Shown one piece after another: positions 34,591 through 45,765 of a stretch of DNA of 64,000 bases. Both the position numbers and the translations under genes were made by a program. Numbering within the stretch: position 1 is the stretch's first letter; every line of letters starts with the position of its first letter. The DNA comes from Parerythrobacter aestuarii (GTDB lineage: Bacteria; Pseudomonadota; Alphaproteobacteria; Sphingomonadales; Sphingomonadaceae): positions 2,046,001 through 2,110,000 of the forward strand of contig NZ_JARBWD010000001.1 in the NCBI RefSeq assembly GCF_030140925.1, in the 5' to 3' direction. The notes beneath the pieces were generated by a model, which was not told the DNA's origin, ran no database searches, and saw nothing but the letters and a program-made list of their open reading frames with translations.

Positions 34591-35743
34591 CGGTCACATC
34601 TTCTGGCGGTAGCAGCCCTTCAGGAACCGGTTCACCCTTTGCCGCATAGTGATAGGCAACCACTGCGCGAACGATCCGGTGCATCATGTCCATCCGTTCC
34701 GGGACCGGGACACGCGTGCGCCCGATCATCACTGCGATGGTATAACGATGGCCGTCTGGCGCGGTCAGGATACCGACATCATTGTACCCTGCCTGCTCGC
34801 CGATGACACCCCGCGGGACTGTATCAAGCACCTGCCCGGTGCCGGTCTTGTGCCCAATGCTCCAGCCCGCCGGGACTCCGCCTTTGAGCCGGTTGGGACC
34901 GCTCTTCACTTTTTCCAGCAGGCCGAGGAAATGCGTTGTCGTAGCCTTCCCCAGCAATTCGCCTTTCGCCAGCCGAGCCAGTGCCGAGGCGACCGCGCGC
35001 GGGCTGGCCCCGTCAACAGGATCCTCCACATAGGCGTCGAACGCCGCCTTGCGCTCGTCTGCAGGGACCCGTTTGCGCGCCTCGAAGAAACGTTCGCCGT
35101 AAGAATAGCTTGGACGCCATTCCATCGCGGCGATCCCACTTTGCATGGCGATCTCGCCTGGACCGAACCGGATGCTGCCCAGCCGCGCTCCGGCAATCGA
35201 ATCGCGCACCGCGTCGGGCCCTCCAACTCGTTTCAGCAGCAGGTCATTGGCGGTGTTATCGCTCTCCGTGATAGCCCGGCGCATGAGGTCGGCGTAGTTG
35301 GTGTGGAATGCCCCCTGCCGCAGCACGATCTGCCTGAGCGGCTGGTGGAACACCGTCAGGTCGCGCACGCCCACGCTCACTGCCTCGCCGAGATCCATGT
35401 CCCCTGCATCCACCTTTTGCAGGGCAGTCAATGTGACCCACAGTTTGCTGAGGCTTTGCTGCGGGAACAGCAGATCACCATTGAACTGGACCGTGCGCCC
35501 GCGCTCCACATCATGGATCGCCACGCCAAGATAGCCGTCAAACGGGCTGGCGATGGCGAATACGGCATCGTCGAGCGCCTTTTCCTGGGCCGTGCGCGTC
35601 GGCTTGAGAGGCGCTTGCGCGATATCCTCGATCCGCTGCTGGTAGGCGGTGGCGTCCTCGCCCTGTCCATCGCCGCATCCCGCAACCATCACCGTGGCGA
35701 GAAGGAGCAAAGGCATTGCCCGTATTTTGGCCGTTCCGATCAT
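34583..35743 (-). CDS. Class A beta-lactamase-like serine hydrolase, lipoprotein
   Basis: A 386-aa protein with a lipoprotein signal (VMVAGC, Cys at 23). Class A landmarks are present: S97-L-S-K100, S161-D-N163, and K299-T-G301. In the omega-loop region EIAMQ (residues 197-201) provides the general-base Glu, with Gln where Asn is usual. All catalytic elements of class A enzymes are therefore seen, but the protein is about 100 aa longer than typical enzymes. It may hydrolyse beta-lactams or act on peptidoglycan. It is not next to the blaI gene. It overlaps the cytochrome gene upstream by 4 nt and the CinA-like gene downstream by 8. Confidence 0.84.
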   Translation of the reverse strand: MIGTAKIRAMPLLLLATVMVAGCGDGQGEDATAYQQRIEDIAQAPLKPTRTAQEKALDDAVFAIASPFDGYLGVAIHDVERGRTVQFNGDLLFPQQSLSKLWVTLTALQKVDAGDMDLGEAVSVGVRDLTVFHQPLRQIVLRQGAFHTNYADLMRRAITESDNTANDLLLKRVGGPDAVRDSIAGARLGSIRFGPGEIAMQSGIAAMEWRPSYSYGERFFEARKRVPADERKAAFDAYVEDPVDGASPRAVASALARLAKGELLGKATTTHFLGLLEKVKSGPNRLKGGVPAGWSIGHKTGTGQVLDTVPRGVIGEQAGYNDVGILTAPDGHRYTIAVMIGRTRVPVPERMDMMHRIVRAVVAYHYAAKGEPVPEGLLPPEDVTDA

Positions 35744-36561
35744 GGATCGCTGCGACCGAGTTCGGCGAGATAATGATAGACAGCGGATATCTCGCTGTCC
35801 GTAAACTCAGCATAACGCCGTCGCGCGACGGCGCTCATGAGTTCCAGTTTGCGTCCGCCGGCGGCCTCTCCCGTGCGCATCAGCTTGACGAAATCTGCTT
35901 CATCATAGGCCGCGACGATCCGCAGGTCGGGCCGCGCCGGAGCATCCGGGAACGGAGCATCGCTTCCCCGCAGGTCCATCCCGTGACATTCCACACACGT
36001 CGCGCGCAGGATGTGGCGACCTAATGCATGCTCCGGCCCAAGGTCGGGCGGACCCTTGCCACGCTTTCGCTCGATATCCTGGACCGAGTCGACCCATTCG
36101 CCATCGTCGATCATGCGCTGCAGCTGTGGGCCGATTGTGGGGGCAGGATGCACCTTGCCAGCCGGTTCGAGTGTCGTGAGGTAGGCCACGAGTGCATCGA
36201 GATCGCCTGCATGCATGCTGGTGAAGAGGTAGGATGGCATGTCCATCAACGCGCGGTCCGGACGCCTGCCCTCTGCTATCATTGCGCGCAGTTCTTCCGG
36301 CGGATGGCTGGCGGCACTTTGAGTCAGGTTGGCGGTCCACAGCACGCCCATGCCCGGTTCCGTCCAGTCGGCACCCGTCAGCTCGGTCTCGTGGCAGCCG
36401 GTGCAGCCAAGCACGCTGGCGAGCCGCTTGCCGTGTTCGACCGGATCGGCCGATACGCGTTCGAATTGCGGGACCTCAGCCGCCGGCTTGGGAACTGCGT
36501 CATCCTGTGCGGAGCAGGCCGAAAGCAACAAAACGACCAACCCTGCTGCTATCCTGGGCAC
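35740..36561 (-). CDS. Diheme c-type cytochrome, lipoprotein
   Basis: A 273-aa exported cytochrome. The N-terminus (LVVLLLSAC) has a lipobox. Two heme-binding motifs are present: CTGCH near residue 53 and CVECH near residue 189, each followed by likely Met axial ligand regions. Length and spacing fit two fused cytochrome c domains as in gluconate- or alcohol-dehydrogenase subunits and other periplasmic electron carriers. It is the first gene of a set with overlapping genes (4 nt to the beta-lactamase-like gene). It lies 8 bp from the ligA stop on the same strand, so it may be read through from ligA. Confidence 0.87.
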   Translation of the reverse strand: MPRIAAGLVVLLLSACSAQDDAVPKPAAEVPQFERVSADPVEHGKRLASVLGCTGCHETELTGADWTEPGMGVLWTANLTQSAASHPPEELRAMIAEGRRPDRALMDMPSYLFTSMHAGDLDALVAYLTTLEPAGKVHPAPTIGPQLQRMIDDGEWVDSVQDIERKRGKGPPDLGPEHALGRHILRATCVECHGMDLRGSDAPFPDAPARPDLRIVAAYDEADFVKLMRTGEAAGGRKLELMSAVARRRYAEFTDSEISAVYHYLAELGRSDP

Positions 36562-36569
36562 GAACCCGC

Positions 36570-39262
<2,693 letters not shown>

Positions 39263-39266
<4 letters not shown>

Positions 39267-39955
39267 GCAAGTGCCAATATCGTCGAGATCATGTTTCGGC
39301 GAGGCCTGAATCCCAATGATTTGTACAAACCGATTGCGCCTTCGTTGTGGGAATAGGAGTGCAGGTAGGAAACCTCGCCCCGCGCCCGCTGGCCTGCCAT
39401 CACCCGCTTGATCAGCCGCCGGGCAAGACCCTGTCCGCGATACTCGGGCCAGGTGCATACGCCACTGACTTCGGCGAGACCGGGCGCTGGCAACATGCGC
39501 TCGCCCGCCATCGCCGCCAGCCTGCCGTCGATGCGGATGCCATAGAATTGGCCATAGCGGTGGGTGAGCGTGCCCCACGGCCCAGGCTCGGTCGCGAGCG
39601 CGATTTCGGCCATCTCGGGCGCGTCTTCTTCGGTCAGGGCGATGATGTCTGGGTCCGGTTCATCGTCCGGCGCGTCACCATCGGCGAGCATCTGCAGCAA
39701 CGGCGCGACCCGTTCGACCCGTGTACCCGGCGGTGCGGGCCATTCTTCGGTCTCGACCAGCCACAACCGGTCATCCGGGCCTTGCAGCAGGCTCGCCAGC
39801 GCCGCCTGCGCCTCCTCTCCCGCATCGCGCGCCGCCGCGAAAGGCCCGTAACGCGGATCGATCCGCTTTGCAGCCTGCGGCCCCTGCGCCAGGTGCGCAA
39901 AGCGGCCGTGGAGCATGTTCCACACCTGCCGGTCGAGAGGGGAGAGGTCGGTCAT
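39263..39955 (-). CDS. GNAT-family N-acetyltransferase
   Basis: A 230-aa acetyl-CoA-dependent transferase. The N-terminal half is poorly conserved. The C-terminal half has the GNAT core, with EVSGVCTWPEYRGQGLARRL providing the acetyl-CoA pyrophosphate loop (RGQGLA), then YLHSYSHNEGAIGLYKSLGF typical of motif B. Related FR47-like proteins are predicted acyltransferases. The substrate is unknown. It lies 15 bp downstream of the small 82-aa gene and could be part of the recN unit. Confidence 0.85.
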
Positions 39956-39970
39956 GAAGTCATATTGAGA

Positions 39971-40219
39971 TTACTGCTCGAAATACTCTAACCAAAAGCC
40001 GCTGTTGGGATCATTGATCGGCCTGTTGGTGTCCTTGCTCCAAGGCAAGATCACCTTGCGCCCCTCGTCGTCCAAGTACCGAATTGCAAGCCGCGTCGCG
40101 TGCTCCTCACGGAACACATAGGCAGGTCTCCGCAAAACTTTGGACTGAGAATTCTCGCAAAGCCACAACTTGGTCTTTACTGGCAACGACCTGATTTCCT
40201 TGGGGCTTACCGGCTTCAT
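39971..40219 (-). CDS. 82-aa hypothetical protein coupled to recN
   Basis: A small basic soluble protein starting MKPVSPKEIRSLP, whose ATG overlaps the recN stop by one base (TGATG). It has no signal peptide, membrane helix, Cys cluster or known motif that I recognise. It has one Cys. The reading frame is open further upstream to 40675, but that part lies in recN. The tight overlap and the good fit with neighbouring codon use support it as a real gene. Function unknown. Confidence 0.65.
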   Translation of the reverse strand: MKPVSPKEIRSLPVKTKLWLCENSQSKVLRRPAYVFREEHATRLAIRYLDDEGRKVILPWSKDTNRPINDPNSGFWLEYFEQ

Positions 40220-41883
40220 CAAACCCCCTCGAGCAACCGATCCGCTTGCGCCCGCGCTTCGTCGGTGATCTCGGCGCCGCTCAGCATCCGGGCGATCTCT
40301 TCCTGCCGCCCGGCTTCGTCGAGCCGCTCGACCGAAGTACGGGTGACAGTGCCTTCGCTGGACTTGGCTATGCGGTAATGCGTCGTTCCGCGCGCGGCGA
40401 CTTGCGGGCTGTGCGTTACCGCCAGCAACTGCCCGTCTCGCGCCAGCCTTGCCAGCCGTTCGCCGATCGCGCTCGCGACTGCGCCGCCGACGCCGCGGTC
40501 GATCTCGTCGAAGATCACTGTCGCCGCCCCGCCCTGCTCGGCCAGCGCGACCTTGAGCGCGAGGATGAAGCGCGAGAGCTCGCCGCCGCTGGCAATCTTG
40601 GCCAGCGGAGCGAAGCCCGCGCCGGGGTTGGTCTCGATCAGGAATTCGACCGCATCGATCCCGCTCGGGCCCCACTTCTCCTCGGGCATCTCCTGCACAT
40701 CAGTGCGGAACTGCGCGGCGTCGAGCTTGAGCGGGGCGAGTTCGGCGGCAACCGCTGCATCCAGTTTCTGCGCGCCTGACACACGGGCATCGTGGAGCTG
40801 GCGGGCGGCCTTGCGATAGACCTCGCCATTCTCGCGCTCGGCCGCTTCCAGCGCATCGAGTTGCGCCTCGCCGCCTTCGATGGCGTCGAGCTGGGCGCGG
40901 AACGCGCGCATTTTGCCGGGCAGTTCGTCGACTTCGCAGCGATGCTTGCGGGCAAGAGCGCGCAACTCGAACAGGCGGGTCTCGGCGGCATCGAGCGCGG
41001 CGGGATCGTGGACCAGTGCCTCGGCGGCCTTCTCGAGCTTCTCTTCCGCCTCACTCGCTTCGATCACCGCGCGGTCGAGCGCATCGAGCGCTTCCTTGAG
41101 CAGCGGATGCTCGGGCGCGATCCGGTCGAGCCGCCGCGCTGCGCTGCGCAGCTGCGCCAGCGGGGCATCGCTGCCATCCCAGACATGGCGCAATTCCTCC
41201 AGGTCACCGGCCAGCTTTTCGCCCTTCTGCATGTCGGCGCGGGCATTGGCGAGCCGCTCTTCCTCGCCGGCTTGCGGCTCCAACGTGGTCAGTTCAGTCA
41301 GGTGCGCCAGCAGCAAGTCCTGCTCGGCCTTGGCCTCTTCGATTTGCTCGCGCGCGGTGCGCAGCGCTTCGGCCGTATGGCGCCATTCGGCCCAGGCCTG
41401 CGCGACCGCATCCACGCCGCCACCAGCAAAGCGGTCAAGCAGCGCCCGATGCCCGCGCGGATTGACGAGTCCGCGATCGTCGTGCTGGCCGTGCAGTTCC
41501 ACGAGCGCGCCGGAAATCTCCCGCAGCAGGGCCACGCCCACCGGCTGGTCGTTGATGAAGGCCTTGCTACCCCCGTCCGCCTTGAGCTGGCGCCGGATCA
41601 GCAGCGGCTCGCCCGCTTCGATCTCGATATCGGCATCGTCGAGCGCTTCGGCGACGGCAGAGGGGAGGCGGGCGAACTCGAAACTGGCGGTGACGCTGGC
41701 CTTGTCCTCTCCGGCCCGCACCAATCCGCTGTCCGCGCGATTGCCGAGGACCAGCCCCAGCGCATCGAGCAGGATCGACTTGCCCGCCCCCGTCTCACCG
41801 GTGAGCACACCCAGCCCGCGCCCGAACTCCAGCTCGAGCGACTCGATCAACACGATATTACGGATTGTGAGCCGGGTTAACAT
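40219..41883 (-). CDS. recN: DNA repair protein RecN
   Basis: An SMC-like ATPase involved in double-strand break repair, 554 aa. The N-terminal Walker A is GETGAGKS in LTGETGAGKSILLDALGLV. A long coiled-coil region fills about residues 170-370. The C-terminal signature and Walker B are in ASGGELSRFILALK and VIFDEIDRGVGG. This is the usual length and layout. It ends one base over the small 82-aa gene start. It is followed in order by that gene, a GNAT gene and ligA on the same strand. Confidence 0.95.
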   Translation of the reverse strand: MLTRLTIRNIVLIESLELEFGRGLGVLTGETGAGKSILLDALGLVLGNRADSGLVRAGEDKASVTASFEFARLPSAVAEALDDADIEIEAGEPLLIRRQLKADGGSKAFINDQPVGVALLREISGALVELHGQHDDRGLVNPRGHRALLDRFAGGGVDAVAQAWAEWRHTAEALRTAREQIEEAKAEQDLLLAHLTELTTLEPQAGEEERLANARADMQKGEKLAGDLEELRHVWDGSDAPLAQLRSAARRLDRIAPEHPLLKEALDALDRAVIEASEAEEKLEKAAEALVHDPAALDAAETRLFELRALARKHRCEVDELPGKMRAFRAQLDAIEGGEAQLDALEAAERENGEVYRKAARQLHDARVSGAQKLDAAVAAELAPLKLDAAQFRTDVQEMPEEKWGPSGIDAVEFLIETNPGAGFAPLAKIASGGELSRFILALKVALAEQGGAATVIFDEIDRGVGGAVASAIGERLARLARDGQLLAVTHSPQVAARGTTHYRIAKSSEGTVTRTSVERLDEAGRQEEIARMLSGAEITDEARAQADRLLEGV

Positions 41884-41949
41884 CTTGGGGCCAACCCCTA
41901 GCTCAAGCGTGACCTCCCGTCACCGCCCAGCCGCATTCGCGATGTGGAA

Positions 41950-44064
41950 TTATCGTGCGGCTACACGGCCTTTGCTGCGCTGGCGACGGTGGGTGAACCA
42001 CCATGCGCGCGGGCGGTCACGCTGCGCCGCTTCCGGCGGCCATTCGATCAGTTCGACATCGTCGAACAGGGTCGTGAAGCCTTCGCTCCGTAGCGGGCCG
42101 GTATACTTGATGCGCAGGATCGGGCGGAACGGATGTGCTGCGCCCGATGGCCCCGGCGGCAGGCGCGGCTCGGGCGCTGGGGGCAACCAGAAGTCGAACT
42201 TGATAGTCTGCCAATCGCCGGTCGCGTGAAACCGCTTGGTCTCCATGCTTTCGCCCAGGATGGACAAGGTCGGACGCGCACCTTCAGGCGGCTTGTCACG
42301 GATGATGAGCTCGATATCGGCATCATGCGGCAGTTTGACCCGGGCCTGGTAAGTAAAGCGAGTGGCATAGATATCGCGGATGTAGCTCGCCGGATGCAGG
42401 TAGAAGCTCTTGTGCGCGGCCAGCGGTTCGACTTCGAGATAGCCTTCGGCCTCAGGTGTCTGGCGCAGGAACACCTTGGCGTTGCTGGCCTTCCAATAGC
42501 GATCCTGTGCCACGCCCATCATGGTGTTCGAGAAGTCGCCACGCGGGATAATGTTACGACCGTATTCGCTCGCCCGATCGCCGCATGAAGGTGCAAGGCC
42601 GGCAAGCGTAAAGGGCCCAAATGCAGGGGACGGCTGGCGGCATCCGTTATTTCCCTGCGGCGGGTTCTCGCGCCAAACAGCCGCGTGCCCGCCGCTGAGA
42701 GCCAAATTGGTGCCCATTTCCTCCGAGAGCCAGAACACCCGGCGCAGCACGCTCTCACGCATCCCGCCGACTGCCGGAACCGGGCGATAGTCAAGCATCT
42801 GCAAAGGGATCACTTCAGCGCGGAGGAACTTGCCGTTCTCCAGCCAAACCTTCAGTGCATAGGTCGAATGGGTGTGGGGATGGTCCTGGTCAAACAGGAA
42901 ATTGCCTAGCGAATGGGCGATCAGCGCGCCCTTGTATATCTCCAGCCCGTGCGTGACGTGCGGGTGATGCCCCACGACCAGCGGCGCGCCAAGATCGACC
43001 GCCATGCGGAACCGAGGCAGCGACAGTTCCGACGGTCGGTCCTTGTATTCCATGTTGCCGTGGTATTCCATCACCGGAACATAACCGGCGGCCAGCTCAC
43101 GCCGTGTGACGCGCTCGATGGCATCCTTGGTCCCCCAGGCCGCCCCACCCTTGGTCGGGGTCGCGACCTGATCGGGTGTCCAGTCTCCGCGCCAGCCGAC
43201 AAAACCATAGAACGCCAGCGGGGTATCGCCGACTTTCACCCGTGCGGCTTTCTCCGCCTGCGTGATATTCATCCCGCCCCCGGACGTTTCCAGCCGGGCC
43301 GCGCGGATTGCCCGCATCGTCGTCTTCATACCGATGTCGCGATAGTCGGCGACATGGTTGTTGCCGAGCGAGACGTGGTCGATCCCTGCCCGTTTCATCG
43401 CCGCTACAAGCTCCGGCGGAGAGAAGAACTTGTACTTCTTGGGTGCCGGCTCGCCAGGAACCATGCTGGCGACGGTTGATTCAAGGTTGACCGAAGCAAA
43501 ATCGCTGGGCCCGAAATAGGGCTTCATATGCACGAACAGCTTGTCGAGATCGTCGTCGAGCGTGTCGTGATCGAGCACCGGCTCGTCGCGCAGGCCCATG
43601 TGGAAATAGCGCCGCCCGGCCATGCTGTCGCCGCCGAAGAACAGCTCGATCCGCCCGGGTTTCTTCGCCACCAGCTCGACCGCCGGGATCGCAAGGCAAT
43701 CGCAGTCCGTTCCCTTGAGTTCGGCATTGCCGAATGTCTGCACCATCGGGAAGATTCCCTGCCCGCCAATATCTAGCCGGTAGTAAGGCGCCAACGGTAC
43801 CTTGGCAGAAAAGCGGCCCCGCGTGTCGACATCGACAGGCTGGTCATTGATTGCCAGGGTTACGCCTGAAAAGCGGATACCGTCGCGCGAACCATCCAGC
43901 GTGCCTTCGATGGAGACCGACAGCTCCGCTGCTGCAGCTTCACTGCCCGGGCCCTCGACAGGGTTCAGCCAGGCGAGAACACCGATGGCGCACGCCAGCC
44001 CGGCCAAGATGGCCAGCAACCACAGGAAAAACCCCCTCATCATGAGAGGTTTTTCGCAGGACAT
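41950..44064 (-). CDS. CapA-family (PGA_cap) polysaccharide/poly-glutamate-type protein with extra C-terminus
   Basis: A 704-aa protein with an N-terminal membrane helix (about residues 10-32). Residues 140-450 form the CapA/PGA_cap calcineurin-like domain: FFGGDSMAGRRYF, SVNLESTV, SLGNNHVADY, VMEYHGNMEY and GHHPHVTHGLEIYKG carry its metal-binding His and Asp residues. The C-terminal 250 residues resemble no domain I recognise and may be a beta-sandwich carbohydrate-binding module. CapA is linked to poly-gamma-glutamate capsule anchoring, but no capB or capC is near, so the role is unknown. It sits between bamD and recN, a place usually without such a gene. The start may be Met8 or Met9 instead. 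Confidence 0.8.
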   Translation of the reverse strand: MSCEKPLMMRGFFLWLLAILAGLACAIGVLAWLNPVEGPGSEAAAAELSVSIEGTLDGSRDGIRFSGVTLAINDQPVDVDTRGRFSAKVPLAPYYRLDIGGQGIFPMVQTFGNAELKGTDCDCLAIPAVELVAKKPGRIELFFGGDSMAGRRYFHMGLRDEPVLDHDTLDDDLDKLFVHMKPYFGPSDFASVNLESTVASMVPGEPAPKKYKFFSPPELVAAMKRAGIDHVSLGNNHVADYRDIGMKTTMRAIRAARLETSGGGMNITQAEKAARVKVGDTPLAFYGFVGWRGDWTPDQVATPTKGGAAWGTKDAIERVTRRELAAGYVPVMEYHGNMEYKDRPSELSLPRFRMAVDLGAPLVVGHHPHVTHGLEIYKGALIAHSLGNFLFDQDHPHTHSTYALKVWLENGKFLRAEVIPLQMLDYRPVPAVGGMRESVLRRVFWLSEEMGTNLALSGGHAAVWRENPPQGNNGCRQPSPAFGPFTLAGLAPSCGDRASEYGRNIIPRGDFSNTMMGVAQDRYWKASNAKVFLRQTPEAEGYLEVEPLAAHKSFYLHPASYIRDIYATRFTYQARVKLPHDADIELIIRDKPPEGARPTLSILGESMETKRFHATGDWQTIKFDFWLPPAPEPRLPPGPSGAAHPFRPILRIKYTGPLRSEGFTTLFDDVELIEWPPEAAQRDRPRAWWFTHRRQRSKGRVAAR

Positions 44065-44116
44065 TCACAAGATTGCGTTAACCTTGAAGAGCCGCCCGTT
44101 CAGCGAAGAAAACGGC

Positions 44117-44917
44117 TCAGCGGGAAGCTAGCGACGGGGCCTTGTCCTGGATCAGGTCGTAGGCTTTCTCATACCATTCGTTGCCGGGATAGTTGGCACC
44201 CAGCACGGCAGCGTATTTCTTCGCCTCGCTGGGAATCCCCAGCGCGAGGTTGGATTCGACCAACCGGTACAACGCCTCAGGCGTGTGGCTGGTGCTCTGA
44301 TATGTCTCGATCACGTTCTGGAACCGGATTACCGCCGCCGCCCATTTGGCAGTCTTCTGGTAGAAGCGGCCGATCTCCATCTCCTTGCCAGCGAGGTGAT
44401 CCTGCACCAGGTCCATCTTCAGCCGGGCATCAGCGGCATATTCCGTGGTCGGGAAACGGCGGTCGACTTCGCGCAGCGCTGTCAGCGCCTGCTCGGTCAC
44501 CTTCTGGTCACGCTGCACATCGCTGATCTGCTCATAATAGCTGAGCGCGATCAGGTAATAAGCATAGGGGGCGTCCTTGTTACCCGGGTGGATCTGCAGG
44601 AAGCGCTGCGCGGCCTGGATCGACTTGGTGTAGTCGCGCGCGACATAGTAGCTGAACGAACTCATCAGCTGCGCGCGGCGAGCCCAGGGCGAATAGGGAT
44701 GCTGGCGCTCAACCTCGTCGAACAGCGCGGCGGCGAGCTTGGCATTGCCGCGATCGAGCCGGTCCTTGGCCGAGGCATAGAGCGTCTCGACATCGCGCGC
44801 GACATAGGCCGTGTCCTTGGCCCCGCCACCGCCGGTGGAACAGCCCGCGAGTGTGGTCGCAGCAAGGACGGAAAGAGCGAAGGCGCGCACCGGCGCAGCA
44901 TGGATTCTGCCGAACAT
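44117..44917 (-). CDS. bamD: Outer membrane protein assembly factor BamD
   Basis: Lipoprotein of the BAM complex that inserts beta-barrel proteins in the outer membrane; 266 aa. The signal peptide ends LAGC, giving an acylated Cys at about residue 26. TPR units follow (for example RGNAKLAAALFDEVERQHPYSPWARRA and TKSIQAAQRFLQIHP), and the segments YAYYLIALSYYEQISDVQRDQ are typical of BamD/ComL. It begins a minus-strand run with CapA-like, recN and ligA. Identity is secure. Confidence 0.94.
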   Translation of the reverse strand: MFGRIHAAPVRAFALSVLAATTLAGCSTGGGGAKDTAYVARDVETLYASAKDRLDRGNAKLAAALFDEVERQHPYSPWARRAQLMSSFSYYVARDYTKSIQAAQRFLQIHPGNKDAPYAYYLIALSYYEQISDVQRDQKVTEQALTALREVDRRFPTTEYAADARLKMDLVQDHLAGKEMEIGRFYQKTAKWAAAVIRFQNVIETYQSTSHTPEALYRLVESNLALGIPSEAKKYAAVLGANYPGNEWYEKAYDLIQDKAPSLASR

Positions 44918-44992
44918 GGGGGCGCTATAGCCACGCCCCCGCTGAACGCCAAGTGAAGTTCGGAGCTAGTATGGGGAAGGAGAAGTCGCCGC

Positions 44993-45154
44993 TCAGAGTC
45001 TGAACGCAGTTTCGTGGGTGTTCTCGCCAATCTCGGCGAGTCGACTGTCGATCGACTTCAGAACCTGCACCACCTGCCTGAGCAATTCGTTGGTCTCGTC
45101 GCTGCCGTGCTGGATTTCGCCCTTTGCAGCTTCATTCGTGGGAACATGTGCCAT
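44993..45154 (-). CDS. 53-aa hypothetical protein
   Basis: A short acidic soluble protein (MAHVPTNEAAKGE...). Residues 19-43 (SDETNELLRQVVQVLKSIDSRLAEI) have a heptad-like pattern and are probably an alpha-helix or short coiled coil. The ATG at 45154 has GGGGG upstream and is preferred over 45190. It lies 75 bp before bamD on the same strand. No family is recognised. Small coiled-coil proteins of this form are often annotated hypothetical. Confidence 0.5.
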   Translation of the reverse strand: MAHVPTNEAAKGEIQHGSDETNELLRQVVQVLKSIDSRLAEIGENTHETAFRL

Positions 45155-45339
45155 GATCACGGACCCCCATATGCGTCGCCTTCGACGCAACTATCATTCT
45201 ATCCGGAAGCCCTCCCCAAGCCAACAGGCCCTATTCACGTCTCTGCCACCGCCCCGGATTGCCTGCGAGGCCAGTCCGTTTCATAGTGCGCCCGGGCAGA
45301 GCCCACTGGCTCGAGCCCTAGAGTGTAGGATGCTGTGAA

Positions 45340-45747
45340 ATGGAAAGAATTTTCACAATCATCGCATCGCGCACTGCAATCGCTGCGGGACAGCCTACCG
45401 CTTTCGTCCTTGCCGTTTGCGTGATCGCGGTGTGGTTGGTGAGCGGACCGATTTTCGACTGGTCGGATACCTGGCAACTGGCAGTAAACACCGGAACGAC
45501 GATCGCGACGTTCCTGATGGTGTTCCTGATCCAGAACTCGCAGAATCGCGACGCCGCCGCCATCCAGGCCAAGCTCGACGAACTCATTCGCTCCGTGCAT
45601 GACGCGCGAAACGAATTTGTCGGGATCGAACATCTGACCGATCGAGAGATCGAAAGGATCCGAGCGGAACTGGAACAGGAAGTTGCCACCCAGATGCCGG
45701 GTCGGCGAAGACACGAAAGCATCAACAGGATGCTGAACCGGCGTTGA
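45340..45747 (+). CDS. Low-affinity iron permease family protein
   Basis: A 135-aa membrane protein. Two hydrophobic helices lie at about residues 15-35 and 45-65. The motif VNTGTTIATFLMVFLIQNSQNRD is diagnostic of the Fet4-like low-affinity iron permease family. A charged cytoplasmic tail follows. Bacterial members are about this length, half of yeast Fet4. Transport activity is inferred and iron specificity is unproven. It is convergent with proB, 18 bp apart. Confidence 0.82.
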   Translation: MERIFTIIASRTAIAAGQPTAFVLAVCVIAVWLVSGPIFDWSDTWQLAVNTGTTIATFLMVFLIQNSQNRDAAAIQAKLDELIRSVHDARNEFVGIEHLTDREIERIRAELEQEVATQMPGRRRHESINRMLNRR

Positions 45748-45765
45748 GCGCGGCGTGGTCGAATC

